Origin: Burkholderia puraquae
GTDB lineage: Bacteria > Pseudomonadota > Gammaproteobacteria > Burkholderiales > Burkholderiaceae
Assembly (NCBI RefSeq): GCF_002099195.1
Contig: NZ_NBYX01000007.1
Location: 186,001-250,000 of the forward strand
DNA length: 64,000 nt
Reading direction: 5' to 3'
This document shows, piece after piece, positions 1-9,484 of this stretch (the first letter of the stretch is position 1; every line of letters starts with the position of its first letter). The notes beneath the pieces are model-generated. The model worked only from the letters and a program-made list of their open reading frames with translations, searched no databases and was not told where the DNA came from. The position numbers and the translations under genes are program-made.

Positions 1-207
1 GGGCAGCCGGTAAGGCGGTGGACTACGGCTCGCTCCATGGCCGACCATGGGTCCAGGATGCGTTGACGCCGCTATGGTCAACCTGTCTCGCGGCGCCGCC
101 TGGGGAGAGAGTCTCCATGAAGCCTGTTGCCGTGCCGGCCGGCGGGGGTGGCCGTCCGGCACGCAAAAACCTTTATCGGCGATCCCGGCGCAATGCCGGT
201 CCGTTGC
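1..207. other. Non-coding window edge downstream of tadC
   Basis: No convincing gene is seen here; the tad operon probably continues to the left of the window (a TadD-like TPR protein is often next in this family of loci, which is inference). The stretch holds a perfect 8-bp inverted repeat at 131-138 and 156-163 (CGTGCCGG/CCGGCACG, 17-nt loop). It lies about 45 bases past the tadC stop. There is no T tract on the tadC side, so terminator function is only possible. Confidence 0.4.
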
Positions 208-1179
208 TCACTGCGCGATGCCCACGAACGTCGGCAACAGCACGCGATAGACGTGAATCATCGCCGGCCCGAGCAGCACCAGCATCAGCGCGGGGAAGAT
301 GCAGAAGATCAGCGGGAACAGCAGCTTCAGCGCGATCTTCGCGGCCCGCTCCTCCGCGCGCATGCGCCGCCGCGTGCGCAGCATGTCGGACAGCACGCGC
401 AGCGATTCGCTGATGCTCGTGCCGAACCGGTCGGCCTGGATCAGCATCGCGCAGAACGACTCGATGTCCTCCACGCCGGTGCGCAGCGCGAGATTGCGCA
501 GCGCCGTCTCCTTCGTGAAGCCGGAGCGCATCTCGAGCAGCAGCAGGTCGAGTTCGCTCGCGACCACCTCGCTGCTGAACCGCAGTTCCTCGCTGACCTT
601 CATCAGCGCCGCATCGAGCCCGAGCCCCGCTTCGACGCACACCGTCAGCAGGTCGAGCGCATCCGGGAAATCCTCGAAGATCTTCTGCTGGCGCACCTTG
701 ACCCGCTGCGACAGCACGATGTTCGGGATGTAGTAGCCAATCCCGGCGAGCGCGACGAGGATCACCGACAGGATCGCGCGCTCGTCGCCGAGCGACGTCG
801 TGATCAGCACCAGCAGCGCGGCGCCCGGCAGCCCGAGCGCGAGCGCCGTCTTCGCGGTGAAGTACAGCGCGGCCGCGCTCTGGTTGCGCCAGCCGGCATT
901 CATGAGCCGGATGCGCAGCGGAGAATTCTCCCAGCCCTCCTTCGGCACCGACAGCTTCGAGATCGGGGTGGACAGCTCGACCAGCTTCGCGACCCAGCGC
1001 GACGCCATGTCGTCGCCGTCGCCGGTGCCGGTCGCGCCCGCCCCGGCCCCGCCGGCCTGCTGGAGCCTGCGCTGGATGCTGCGCGGCGCGAACAGCAGCA
1101 TCGCGACGAGTACGCCGCCGGCCACGAAGATGAACAAGCCGCCCAGCATCACGGCCTGGACCACGCTCAGATTTTGCAT
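208..1179 (-). CDS. tadC: TadC, inner-membrane platform protein of the Tad/Flp pilus
   Basis: The 323-residue product is a type II secretion F-domain membrane protein. With TadB it forms the inner-membrane platform on which the TadA ATPase drives Flp pilus assembly. A membrane helix lies near residues 10-31, further hydrophobic segments lie in the middle, and a strong C-terminal pair precedes the end (FPLIFCIFPALMLVLLGPAM). The cytoplasmic stretch reading FEDFPDALDLLTVCVEAGLGL is the typical family motif between the helices. The start has GAGG five bases upstream. It follows tadB by 36 bases and is the last tad gene in the window. Length and order agree with Burkholderia tad loci. Confidence 0.93.
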   Translation of the reverse strand: MQNLSVVQAVMLGGLFIFVAGGVLVAMLLFAPRSIQRRLQQAGGAGAGATGTGDGDDMASRWVAKLVELSTPISKLSVPKEGWENSPLRIRLMNAGWRNQSAAALYFTAKTALALGLPGAALLVLITTSLGDERAILSVILVALAGIGYYIPNIVLSQRVKVRQQKIFEDFPDALDLLTVCVEAGLGLDAALMKVSEELRFSSEVVASELDLLLLEMRSGFTKETALRNLALRTGVEDIESFCAMLIQADRFGTSISESLRVLSDMLRTRRRMRAEERAAKIALKLLFPLIFCIFPALMLVLLGPAMIHVYRVLLPTFVGIAQ

Positions 1180-1215
1180 GACAGCCTCGAAATGGTTTGT
1201 TGTACGACTCGCGCG

Positions 1216-2193
1216 TCAGACGCGAATGCGGACGATGCGGCGGATCCAGAACAGGCCGAACAGCATCGACACCAGCATCCCGCCGACCATCCTGATCCCT
1301 GCCGGGTCCTCCCAGAGCACGGACAGGAACTCGCGGTTCAGCAGCGCCATCACCGCGGCGGTGCCGAACGGCAGCAGCCCGAGAATCCATGCCGACAGCC
1401 GTCCTTCGGCCGACAGCACGCGGACCTTGTCGAACAGCTTGAAGCGCTCGCGGATCAGCGCGGAGATGCAGTCGAGCAGCTCGGCCAGGTTGCCGCCCGT
1501 CTCGCGCTGGATCAGCACCGCGATCACGAAGTAGCGCAGGTCTTGCACCGGCACGCGCGTCGCAAGGTTCATCAGCGCATCGTGCAGCGACACGCCGTAG
1601 TTCACCTCGTCGAACGTGATGCGGAACTCGCCGCCCATCGGATCGGGAAACTCGTCGCCGACCATCCCGAGCGTGCTCGTGAACGAATGACCGGAACGCA
1701 GCGCACGCGAGATCATGTCGCAGATGTCCGGCAACTGCCGCTCGAGCTTGCGCATCCGCTTCCCGCGGCAGCGCATCACGTACATCGTCGGCCAGCATCC
1801 GGCAAACAGCGCGACCGGCAGCGTGGCGAGTTGCGGCAACGTCGCGAAGCTCAATGCAAGCCACGTAACCCCCGCGAACATCGCGCTGAGCATGATCAGC
1901 TTCGGGAGCGTCCAGGCGAGGCCCGACTGCTGGATCACGAGATCGAGCCGGTGCACGCGCGGCACGCGCAGCAGCAGCCGGTCGAACGGCTTCGATTCGT
2001 CGAGCATCCGCTTCTTCAGGATCGACAGCCGTTCCTGCTGGACGTTGCCGCCGGCCGACATCGAGCGGATGCGCGATTCGATCCGGCGCGCGGCCGTACC
2101 GTGCCGCGCGTTCCACCATTGATACGCACCTTCGATCGCGAGCACCACCGCGACGAAGGTGAGAATCACAAAACCGTAAAAGATCGCGTTCAT
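1216..2193 (-). CDS. tadB: TadB, inner-membrane platform protein of the Tad/Flp pilus
   Basis: The 325-residue product is the second F-domain platform protein and partner of TadC. It has an N-terminal membrane helix (IFYGFVILTFVAVVLAIEG), a pair of helices around residues 100-140, then the cytoplasmic family motif LPDICDMISRALRSGHSF. The C-terminal hydrophobic pair ends at an arginine-rich tail. A strong ribosome-binding site (GGGGAGG, four bases before ATG) fixes the start. It lies between tadA (33 bases upstream) and tadC, in the canonical order, so one transcript is likely. Confidence 0.93.
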   Translation of the reverse strand: MNAIFYGFVILTFVAVVLAIEGAYQWWNARHGTAARRIESRIRSMSAGGNVQQERLSILKKRMLDESKPFDRLLLRVPRVHRLDLVIQQSGLAWTLPKLIMLSAMFAGVTWLALSFATLPQLATLPVALFAGCWPTMYVMRCRGKRMRKLERQLPDICDMISRALRSGHSFTSTLGMVGDEFPDPMGGEFRITFDEVNYGVSLHDALMNLATRVPVQDLRYFVIAVLIQRETGGNLAELLDCISALIRERFKLFDKVRVLSAEGRLSAWILGLLPFGTAAVMALLNREFLSVLWEDPAGIRMVGGMLVSMLFGLFWIRRIVRIRV

Positions 2194-2226
2194 GAAGCCT
2201 CCCCGGTAGCGAACAGCGCCCTGTCG

Positions 2227-3594
2227 TCAGTTCGTCTCGTACCGCTGAGACGGGTCGTACAGCGAATCCGGCAGGTTGATGCCGAACGCCTGCAGCCGCT
2301 CGACGAACTTCGGCCGCACGCCGGTCGCGCAGAAGTGGCCGCGTACCGAGCCGTCGCGATCCACGCCCGTGCGCTTGAACGTGAAGATCTCCTGCATGTT
2401 GATGATGTCGCCTTCCATCCCGGTCAGTTCCTGGATGCTGACGATCTTGCGCTTGCCGTCGGTCAGCCGTGCCGCCTGCACGACCACCGAGATCGCCGAC
2501 GCGATCTGCTGGCGCATCGTCTTCGGCGGCAGCGTCAGGCCGGAGACGCTGATCATGTTCTCGAGCCGCGTCAGCGCGTCGCGCGGCGTGTTCGCGTGAA
2601 TCGTCGCGAGCGAGCCTTCGTGGCCGGTATTCATCGCGTTGAGCATGTCGAGCGCTTCGGCGCCGCGCACTTCGCCGAGGATGATCCTGTCGGGCCGCAT
2701 CCGCAGCGCGTTGCGCACCAGCGTGCGCTGCGTGATCTCGCCCTTGCCCTCGATGTTCGGCGGGCGCGTTTCGAGCCGCAGCACGTGCGGCTGCTGCAGT
2801 TGCAGCTCGGCGGCATCCTCGATCGTCACGATCCGCTCGTTGCGCGGAATGTAGCCGGACAGGATGTTGAGCAGCGTCGTCTTGCCGCTGCCGGTGCCGC
2901 CCGACACCAGCACGTTGATCTTCGCGCGCGACAGCGCGTCGAGCAGCTCGGCCATCGGCGGCGTCAGGCTGTGGTAGCGCACCAGGTCGTCCATCTTCAG
3001 CGGGTTGACCGCGAAGCGCCGGATCGACATCAGCGGCCCGTCGATCGCGGACGGCGGGATGATCGCGTTCACGCGCGAGCCGTCCGGCAGCCGCGCGTCG
3101 ACCATCGGGCTCGACTCGTCGATGCGGCGCCCGACGCGCGACACGATCTTCTCGATCACCTTCATCAGGTGCGCATCGTCGTAGAACGTCACGTCGGTCA
3201 GTTCGAGCTGGCCGCTGCGCTCGACATAGACCTGCCGGTACGTGTTCACGAGGATGTCGGAAATCCCCGGGTCGCGCAGCAGCGCTTCGAGCGGGCCGAA
3301 GCCGAACATCTCGTCGTACACATCGATTGCGAGCTGCCGCCGCTCGATGTCGTTCGCGGGCAGCCGCTCCTCGTCGAGAATGCGCGAGATCAGCGCGCCG
3401 ATCTCATGGCGCACCGATTCCTGCGACAGCCGCGACAGGCGCTCGAGCTCGACGCGTTCGAGCACGGCCAGGTGAATTTCGCGGCGCAGTTTCTGGTATG
3501 CGTCGCGCACCGACGAATGCACCGGGCCGGCCGGTTCGCTGCCCGCCGCCAGCGGCTGGGCCCGGTGCAAGGACATCTGTTCGCGCAATGACAT
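2227..3594 (-). CDS. tadA: TadA/CpaF, Tad pilus assembly ATPase
   Basis: A 455-residue secretion ATPase of the CpaF/TadA family that powers Flp pilus extension, and perhaps retraction, at the cytoplasmic face. Walker A is GGTGSGKT at 232-239, the acidic Asp-box follows at about 257-261 ([10 protein letters not shown]), Walker B is RIILGEVR at 303-310, and the His-box runs from about 325 to 333 ([10 protein letters not shown]). The N-terminal domain has the usual [19 protein letters not shown] motif. All catalytic elements are intact. The ATG is preceded by GGGGAA, and the gene starts 18 bases after tadZ ends. Confidence 0.96.
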   Translation of the reverse strand: MSLREQMSLHRAQPLAAGSEPAGPVHSSVRDAYQKLRREIHLAVLERVELERLSRLSQESVRHEIGALISRILDEERLPANDIERRQLAIDVYDEMFGFGPLEALLRDPGISDILVNTYRQVYVERSGQLELTDVTFYDDAHLMKVIEKIVSRVGRRIDESSPMVDARLPDGSRVNAIIPPSAIDGPLMSIRRFAVNPLKMDDLVRYHSLTPPMAELLDALSRAKINVLVSGGTGSGKTTLLNILSGYIPRNERIVTIEDAAELQLQQPHVLRLETRPPNIEGKGEITQRTLVRNALRMRPDRIILGEVRGAEALDMLNAMNTGHEGSLATIHANTPRDALTRLENMISVSGLTLPPKTMRQQIASAISVVVQAARLTDGKRKIVSIQELTGMEGDIINMQEIFTFKRTGVDRDGSVRGHFCATGVRPKFVERLQAFGINLPDSLYDPSQRYETN

Positions 3595-3612
3595 GATGGT
3601 TCCCCGAAAGAA

Positions 3613-4821
3613 TTACATAGACTTGAGCTTCGGCGTAGCCTTGCGGCCGAACAGCCGGGACATCAGCGGTTCGCTGTGCGTCGTGCCGTGACCCGCGCGC
3701 ACCTCCCCGTCGACGAGTTGCTTCGCATACCCTTGCAACGCACGGACCACCGCCGTGCCGCGCGCGAGCCGCGACACCGGATGGCCCTGGTTGACCGCTT
3801 CGAGCACGGTGTCGGCGTCGTCGGGAATCGTGCAGGCCGCGTGCAGGCCGAGCACTTCCTCGAGCGCGGTGCGGGTGCGGTCGCTCGCGCGCGTCGCGCG
3901 GTTCACGATCAGCCGCATCTGGTCGGTCGAGTAGCCGAGCGACACGAGGATCTCCAGCAGCCGGCGGCCGGCCCGCACGTGCGGCATCGCGGGTTGCATC
4001 ACGAGCTGGATCTGGTCGCTGCGATCCAGCGCCACCATCGACAGCGGATTGATGCAGACGCCGACGTCGAAGATCACGAAGTCGTAGCGCGGCGCGGCAA
4101 CGCCCAGGATCCATTCGAGCGCGTCCTCGCGCATCTCCGCGGCCTTGACCGGGTCGCCCGCGCCCGCGAGCACGTGGAAGTTTTCCGTCACGTGCGCGAC
4201 GCTCGCGTCGAGGAACGCGCTGTCGAGCCGCTCGATCTGCGCGCAAAGCTGCGGCAGCGTCGACGGCGGGGTTTCGTCGCTGACGAGGAACGCCGCGTCG
4301 GCGAACTGCTGGTTCAGGTCGATCAGCAGCACGCGGCGCTTGAAGCCTTCGGCGATCTCGAACGCGAGGTTGCTGGCCGCGAAGCTCGTGCCGGCCCCGC
4401 CCTTGCACGACATGAACGACACGATCCGCGTATCGTCGGTGTCGCGCCGCGTGCTTTGCGCGGCGGCCCGCTCGAGCGCGTTGCCGAGCGCCTGCGGATC
4501 GAGCGGCCATTGCAGCACGTCGCGTGCACCCGCACGCATCGCGTCGAGCAGCACGTGCGGCGACGCGTCCGCCGTCACGAGAATGCAGGTCAGGCTCGCG
4601 TGCGCGCGGCAGATGCGCTCGATCGCGGACAGCTCGGAAGGCTCGATCGACGTGCCGTCGATCAGCAGGATGTCGAACGCGTCGAGCCCGTCGCTGCGAT
4701 GCTCGATCTGCGACGGCCGGCCGGTCGCGCGCGTCGCGCGATAGCGTCCGCAGTCGGCGACGTGGCGCGCGATCTGCGTGAGCCGCGCGGTGTCGTCGGA
4801 AGCTACGAGGATGTTGATCAT
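3613..4821 (-). CDS. tadZ: TadZ/CpaE, ParA/MinD-like localisation protein of the Tad pilus
   Basis: A 402-residue protein with an N-terminal receiver-like domain (about 1-120) fused to a ParA/MinD-type P-loop domain. TadZ/CpaE recruits the Tad machine to its site, usually the cell pole. The receiver part keeps LLIDG but lacks a full acidic pocket, so phosphorylation is doubtful. The P-loop reads CKGGAGTSFAAS near 139-150: it has KGG but no second lysine after the last glycine. This is the deviant Walker A common in this family, so ATP hydrolysis may be weak. GAGG lies eight bases before ATG. It sits between the pseudopilin genes and tadA. Confidence 0.92.
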   Translation of the reverse strand: MINILVASDDTARLTQIARHVADCGRYRATRATGRPSQIEHRSDGLDAFDILLIDGTSIEPSELSAIERICRAHASLTCILVTADASPHVLLDAMRAGARDVLQWPLDPQALGNALERAAAQSTRRDTDDTRIVSFMSCKGGAGTSFAASNLAFEIAEGFKRRVLLIDLNQQFADAAFLVSDETPPSTLPQLCAQIERLDSAFLDASVAHVTENFHVLAGAGDPVKAAEMREDALEWILGVAAPRYDFVIFDVGVCINPLSMVALDRSDQIQLVMQPAMPHVRAGRRLLEILVSLGYSTDQMRLIVNRATRASDRTRTALEEVLGLHAACTIPDDADTVLEAVNQGHPVSRLARGTAVVRALQGYAKQLVDGEVRAGHGTTHSEPLMSRLFGRKATPKLKSM

Positions 4822-4843
4822 GTCGTGTACCTCGTCTGTGCGA

Positions 4844-5287
4844 TTAATTGCAGGCGGCGCCGCCGCTCGAGGACGTCAGGCTCTCGCGCGGCAGCGTTGT
4901 CGTGAACGGCGGCATTCTCACCGTGACGTTCACGAACGGGATCATCGTCTTGACCGTGACGTTCGTGACGCTGACGGTCACGAACGCGCACGAATTCACG
5001 TCACAGCTTGCCGGCGAGTAGTTCACCGATACGTTCGCGTTCGACAGCAGCGGCAGCAGCGATCTCACGCGCTTCACGACGCCGGCCGCATTGACGTCGC
5101 AGACCACCGCCGTGCGTGCGCCCAGGCGCACGGCCTCGCTCGCGGTGCTCCAGTAGAACAGCACGCGACCGAACTCGAAGATGCCGATCAGCAGCATGAT
5201 CAGTACCGACGCGATCAGCGCGAACTCGACGATCGCCGCGCCGCGCTGGGTGCGCCGGCGTGACAGGGGGACATGGCGCGCGCTCAT
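4844..5287 (-). CDS. TadE/TadF-type pseudopilin (second of two)
   Basis: A 147-residue TadE-like protein. It has a basic leader ending in RRTQRG, then AAIVEFALIASVLIMLLIG, which matches the prepilin-peptidase site G|xxxxEF followed by a single membrane helix. TadE and TadF are minor pseudopilins, processed by TadV/CpaA, that help Flp assembly. The C-terminal part carries Cys residues and short NVTV repeats and is presumably periplasmic. The start overlaps the stop of the preceding pseudopilin by four bases (ATGA), showing translational coupling. A longer reading frame upstream is rejected because the overlap and the leader fix this start. Confidence 0.87.
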   Translation of the reverse strand: MSARHVPLSRRRTQRGAAIVEFALIASVLIMLLIGIFEFGRVLFYWSTASEAVRLGARTAVVCDVNAAGVVKRVRSLLPLLSNANVSVNYSPASCDVNSCAFVTVSVTNVTVKTMIPFVNVTVRMPPFTTTLPRESLTSSSGGAACN

Positions 5288-5817
5288 GACACTTGCCTCA
5301 TCACGGTGACGATGTTGTTGAAGGTGATCGACGGCAGCCCCGGGAACGCAGGGATCGGCTGGTATTTGTAGCCCGTGATCTTTACCTCGACGACGTTGAT
5401 CGCGCCTGTTGCCGTACCGCTCGACGCGTTGTTGTTCGAGTCGTAGGTCGGCAGGTTCGCGAACTGCGACGGGTCCGACGCGTCGCTGCAGCCGGTCGTG
5501 TGCTGCGCGTCGCAGATGGTCACCATCGACGTCGTGAGCCCGGGCACCAGCTCGGTACCGGACGCGCCGCACGTCGTGCTGCCGTAGACGACGAGACACT
5601 GCGCCTGCGACACCGGATACGCGCTGTCGCTCGGCAACCAGACCGACAGGTAGCGCGCGGCATCCCGCGTCGCCTTGGTCAGCGTCTCGAACTGGTAGAT
5701 CGCGCGGCCGAACTCCGCCACGCCGGTCGCGAGCATGATCATCGGCATCAGCACGAGCGCGAACTCGACGGCGACGGCGCCGCGGGTGCGCGAACGGCGA
5801 AACGGGGGCTTTTTCAT
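5284..5817 (-). CDS. TadE/TadF-type pseudopilin (first of two)
   Basis: A 177-residue TadE-family pseudopilin. The leader ends RTRG and is followed by AVAVEFALVLMPMIMLATGVAEFG, with the conserved Glu at position five after the predicted cleavage site and one membrane helix. A typical family stretch follows (YQFETLTKATRDAARYLSV), and then a Cys-containing periplasmic domain. The start has GAGAGGATC before ATG. It follows tadG by 13 bases and overlaps the next pseudopilin by four bases. I cannot say which of the two is TadE and which is TadF. Confidence 0.87.
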   Translation of the reverse strand: MKKPPFRRSRTRGAVAVEFALVLMPMIMLATGVAEFGRAIYQFETLTKATRDAARYLSVWLPSDSAYPVSQAQCLVVYGSTTCGASGTELVPGLTTSMVTICDAQHTTGCSDASDPSQFANLPTYDSNNNASSGTATGAINVVEVKITGYKYQPIPAFPGLPSITFNNIVTVMRQVS

Positions 5818-5830
5818 GATCCTCTCTCCG

Positions 5831-7102
5831 CTATTGGACGAGCATCGGGACCTGGGTCCCGGACGCGCTGCCGCTGCCGGGCAAGCCGTGCGTCGCGCAC
5901 GGATTGTTGCCGGAGACCGACGAACCGAGGTATTCGAGGTGCGCGACGAGCGCGCCGCTGCCCGAGCTGAACGGCAGCGGATCGAGCATCAGCACGCAAT
6001 CCCATTGCGTGACGTGTACCTTGCCGCTGCTGCCCGACAGCGTCGAGCAGTCGCCCTCTGGCGCGAGCGCGACACGGCGGTCGCCGCCGAAGGTCTGGTA
6101 GTTGCTCGCCGTCGCCGTGCCGTTGGTGGTAATCCCGCTGCCCGACGGCGGTGCGCCGTCGCCCTGGTAGGACTTGAAGGCTGCGCGGTCGGCCACGAAC
6201 TGCGTGTACGCGTCGCCCTTGATGCCCGCCGTTCCTGGCGGCCCGTAGTTCGGGCCGACATACGCGTAGCCGGTGAAGTCGGGCTGGCCGCTCGAGCCGT
6301 TCGCGCCGTTCGTATAGATGCCGAAACGCGTATTCCAGGCGCGCAGCGACGCCGACTTCAGGCCCGTGGTGGCAAGGTCCGGCGGGCTCGTGATGTTGCA
6401 GGTGTTGCCCGACAGCTCGCCGGAGAGCGTGGTTTCGTTCGTCGAGCCGTCGAGCGCCGCCCAGCCGAAGTTGCCGGGCCCGTAGGTCGTCGACGACCCG
6501 GACGGCGACGAGATCCAGTCGCCGACCTTGTAGGCCGGATCGGACGGGCCGCGGCACACGAACACCGGGATCGCGCAGGTCGTCTGCCCGCCGCCGACGG
6601 TGGCGATCGCGCTGGCCGACACTTCCGCCGCGTTCGCGAGCTTCGTGCCCGGCAGCACGTTCAGCACCTCGATGAACCAGTGCGCGATGTTGCTCAACGT
6701 GGCGGTGCACTGCACGTACTTGATGTTCGCCGGCGTCGTGACCGAGTTCTTCGCCAGGAACGGGTTGGTCAGCGAATCGCTGAACGTGACGTTCGCATTG
6801 GTCGACATCTGCACCGACTTGTTCTGGAAAAACACGAAATTCAGGTGGCCGGCGGCGATGCCGTCGGCCTCGGCCACGGACAGGCTGATGGCCGACGTCA
6901 GGTCACGCGCAGCCGACAGCGCGCACGCATCGGCGCTGTTCTGCAGTTCGCTGCGCGTGACGTACAGCTTGCCGAGATCCAGCGCGAGGCCGACGAACCC
7001 GATCATCACCGCCAGTGCGAGACCGACGATGATCGCGACGGCACCGCGCTGGCGATGCAGGCCGTGACGCATGACTTTCGGATAGCGGGCTGCGCTGTTC
7101 AT
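5831..7102 (-). CDS. tadG: TadG-like pilus assembly protein
   Basis: A 423-residue protein with a basic N terminus, RQRG|AVAIIVGLALAVMIGFVGLALDLG, which is the TadG/TadE-like membrane anchor. It is followed by the family motif LYVTRSELQNSADACALSAARDL and a long extracytoplasmic region with several Cys residues (probable disulfides). TadG proteins are thought to bridge inner membrane and periplasm in Tad pilus biogenesis. Ser/Thr/Gly-rich stretches near 190-340 suggest an exposed domain. No von Willebrand MIDAS motif is obvious, unlike some TadG proteins. AGGGAG lies before the ATG. It lies between the small lipoprotein gene and the pseudopilin genes. Confidence 0.88.
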   Translation of the reverse strand: MNSAARYPKVMRHGLHRQRGAVAIIVGLALAVMIGFVGLALDLGKLYVTRSELQNSADACALSAARDLTSAISLSVAEADGIAAGHLNFVFFQNKSVQMSTNANVTFSDSLTNPFLAKNSVTTPANIKYVQCTATLSNIAHWFIEVLNVLPGTKLANAAEVSASAIATVGGGQTTCAIPVFVCRGPSDPAYKVGDWISSPSGSSTTYGPGNFGWAALDGSTNETTLSGELSGNTCNITSPPDLATTGLKSASLRAWNTRFGIYTNGANGSSGQPDFTGYAYVGPNYGPPGTAGIKGDAYTQFVADRAAFKSYQGDGAPPSGSGITTNGTATASNYQTFGGDRRVALAPEGDCSTLSGSSGKVHVTQWDCVLMLDPLPFSSGSGALVAHLEYLGSSVSGNNPCATHGLPGSGSASGTQVPMLVQ

Positions 7103-7127
7103 GGCGTTCTCCCTGAGCGTGCCGTCG

Positions 7128-7430
7128 TTACTGGGTGGCCTTGCCGATGCCGATCACGAACGCATTGGCGGGCGGCACGGTTTGCTTGAACGACTTGTCG
7201 TAGTTGTCGAGCGCGGCCGCGGCGGCACCGCCGTCGACCCCCGGCGCCGACACCGAGGCCGCGTGTTCGGCGGCATGCGGGTCGATGATCTGGGCCTGGG
7301 TCACGGCGCGGACCGAATCGCCGAAGCGGGTGTCCCACACCGGGGTTGACGACATGCAGCCGGCAAGCGCGAACGCGAGCGGTGCGGCGAGCGCCGCGCG
7401 GCGCACGATGACGAGGTAGGCGGATTTCAT
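7128..7430 (-). CDS. Small lipoprotein of the tad locus
   Basis: A 100-residue lipoprotein. After a basic start (MKSAYLVIVRRAAL) comes a hydrophobic segment and the lipobox LAGC, predicting lipidation at about residue 25. The rest is a short periplasmic domain without recognised motifs. It sits between the secretin gene and tadG, so it may act as pilotin or stabiliser for the secretin, as RcpB-like proteins do elsewhere; this is inference from position. The start is set at 7430 because AAGGGG lies six bases upstream; an in-frame start eight codons earlier lacks such a site. Confidence 0.78.
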   Translation of the reverse strand: MKSAYLVIVRRAALAAPLAFALAGCMSSTPVWDTRFGDSVRAVTQAQIIDPHAAEHAASVSAPGVDGGAAAAALDNYDKSFKQTVPPANAFVIGIGKATQ

Positions 7431-7450
7431 GAGCTTCCCCTTGGATGGCT

Positions 7451-9385
7451 TCAACGATCGGTGGATTCGGGTGCCGTGCTCACGTGCGCAACCTGCGCCC
7501 GTGCAGCCGCCGTCACCCGCTGCTTCTGCCGCGCCGCCGACTGGGCCGGCGTGTCGGTGCCTGCCGCCGCGAGGCGCGCGGCGGCGGCCTCGATACGCGC
7601 GATGCGGGCCGCGTTGGCTGCACTTGCCGCGTCGGGCTGCGGCGCGGCGGCGGCGACCGGCGCAGGCGTCTTCTGCGGCTCGGCCGGCACCGGCGGCTGC
7701 GCGTCCGTACCCTGCGGCGCGCGCGGTGCCGGCAGCGCCGCGGCCGGGGCGGCGGGCGCTTCCGATTGCGGTGCCGGTGCGGGGGCCGGTGCCTGGGCCG
7801 GCGTCTGCGGTGCATCTGCCGCGCCGTGCGCCGGTTGTGCACCGGGCTTGCGCACGCCGCCGCGGCCTTCCATGTTGCCCGTCGCATACACGTCGACTTC
7901 GTTCGGCTTCGAGAAGCTGTCGGTCGGCAACGGCACGTCCGCGGTCTGCAGCGGCTTCACGAGGTGCGGCGTGATCACGAAGATCAGCTCGGTGCGGTCC
8001 TGCTGGAACGACGTGCTGCGGAACAGCGCGCCGAGCACGGGCACTTCGCCGACCCCCGGGAGCGCCTTCAGCGCACCGGTTCCGTTGTCCTTGATCAGCC
8101 CGCCGATCGCGAACGTTTCGCCGTCGCCCATCTGGACCGTCGTCGAGGCGCGCCGTGTCGTGATCAGCGGCAGGATCGACGTGCCGCCGATGTTGGTCGC
8201 GCTCAGCGTGACGCCCGTCTGCGACAGCTCCGACACTTCCGGCGCAACCCGCAGGCTGATCCGGCCATTACCCAGCACCGTCGGCGTGAACTTCAGCGCG
8301 ACGCCGAACTCCTCTTCCTGCAGCGTGATGGACGACGTGCCGTTGCCGCTGCTTTGCGGGATCGGGATGAAGATCTTGCCGCCCGCGAGGAATGTCGCTT
8401 CCTGGCCGCTGATCGTCACGAGATTCGGCTCCGCGAGGATCTTGACCAGGTTGTCGGTGTTCTGCGCGTCGGCCGCGAGGTTGAACGGCTTGTTGTTCGC
8501 CTTGCTGAAGGCGATCCCGGTCGCGACGCCCGCGAGCAGGTTGCTGACCAGCGCGCCGCTCCACGAACCGAACCCGCCCTGGATGTTGAGCGCGCTGCCC
8601 ATCTGGTTGATCAGCGTCTTCGACACCTCGGCCACCTTCACCTCGAGCATCACCTGCTGCGGCGACGTGACGTTCAGCATGTTGAGCACCCCGCCGCCGC
8701 CCTTGCCGCCGCCCGCCGGATCGCCCGCGCTGTCGCCGTACGCATGTGCGATCTGCACGGCCTGCTGCGCGGCCATCGAGCTCGACACGGTGCCGGCCAG
8801 CACGATCGTGCCGGCGGCGGTCGACACATGGATATCGCGCTCGTTCGGCATCAGTTGCATCAGCGACGCCTGCAGGCCGCCGGCATCCGCGCCGACCGCG
8901 ACGTCGATCACACGGCATGCACCGCTCTTGCCCTGCACGATCATGTTGGTCGTGCCGACCGCGAGCCCGAGGATGTACAGCGTCTGCGGCGACACCATCG
9001 TGGCCTGTGCGACGGCCGGATTGCCGATCGTCCGATTGCGGACCGGCTCCGGCATCGGCACCAGCAGCGACTTGCCGAGCGGCACGCTGACGCTGGTCGA
9101 TTCGCGCACCGCGCCGACGCAGTTCGGCCCGCGCAGCGGCCCGGACGACGCGGCCGGCGCGGCCGGTACCGGCGCCATGCTGATCGTCATCTGCATCGGC
9201 CCCTTGCCGGCCGCGGCCGGCGCGCTGGCGCCGCCCTTCGTCAGCACGGCCGACTCGATCCCTTCCTGGGCGAGTGCGCCATAAACGGTCAGCCATCCCG
9301 AACAAAGGATTGCGGCCATCATCGTGCCGCGTGCGACGCGTGTGCGCAGCGGGCCGGTACCTGTGCATTGCGGTTTGATCTTCAT
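7451..9385 (-). CDS. rcpA: RcpA/CpaC outer-membrane secretin of the Tad pilus
   Basis: A 644-residue secretin with a signal peptide (hydrophobic core MMAAILCSGWLTVYG, then ALAQ). It has an N-terminal CpaC-type domain with the motif VPLGKSLLVPMPEPVRNRTIG, a BON-like segment, and the secretin core at about 300-490, including VNVQ-like repeats and a conserved C-terminal VITPHLVKPL. It forms the outer-membrane channel for the Flp pilus. Beyond residue about 505 is an unusual tail of roughly 140 residues rich in Ala and Pro, which most CpaC proteins lack. It lies 20 bases upstream of the lipoprotein gene. Secretin function is near certain; the role of the tail is unknown. Confidence 0.93.
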   Translation of the reverse strand: MKIKPQCTGTGPLRTRVARGTMMAAILCSGWLTVYGALAQEGIESAVLTKGGASAPAAAGKGPMQMTISMAPVPAAPAASSGPLRGPNCVGAVRESTSVSVPLGKSLLVPMPEPVRNRTIGNPAVAQATMVSPQTLYILGLAVGTTNMIVQGKSGACRVIDVAVGADAGGLQASLMQLMPNERDIHVSTAAGTIVLAGTVSSSMAAQQAVQIAHAYGDSAGDPAGGGKGGGGVLNMLNVTSPQQVMLEVKVAEVSKTLINQMGSALNIQGGFGSWSGALVSNLLAGVATGIAFSKANNKPFNLAADAQNTDNLVKILAEPNLVTISGQEATFLAGGKIFIPIPQSSGNGTSSITLQEEEFGVALKFTPTVLGNGRISLRVAPEVSELSQTGVTLSATNIGGTSILPLITTRRASTTVQMGDGETFAIGGLIKDNGTGALKALPGVGEVPVLGALFRSTSFQQDRTELIFVITPHLVKPLQTADVPLPTDSFSKPNEVDVYATGNMEGRGGVRKPGAQPAHGAADAPQTPAQAPAPAPAPQSEAPAAPAAALPAPRAPQGTDAQPPVPAEPQKTPAPVAAAAPQPDAASAANAARIARIEAAAARLAAAGTDTPAQSAARQKQRVTAAARAQVAHVSTAPESTDR

Positions 9386-9484
9386 TTCGTCTGATCCCCC
9401 GAGAGACCGGCGCCGTGCCGGTTATCGACTTCCAGGGCCGCCGCGCGTTGCCGGTGGCCGTTTATGTGACTTCAATGAACTGAT

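Noticed and set aside
131..163. Strong rho-independent terminator after tadC
   Set aside because: The 8-bp stem is perfect, but A/T residues lie on the wrong side for the minus strand.
127..3591. 1154-codon open frame on the plus strand across the tad genes
   Set aside because: It lies antisense to tadC, tadB and tadA, has no ribosome-binding site, and its product is an Arg/His/Gln-rich string with no fold. It is a shadow caused by the high third-position G+C. The same holds for other giant antisense frames (for example 21109-23715 and 25627-28797, minus).
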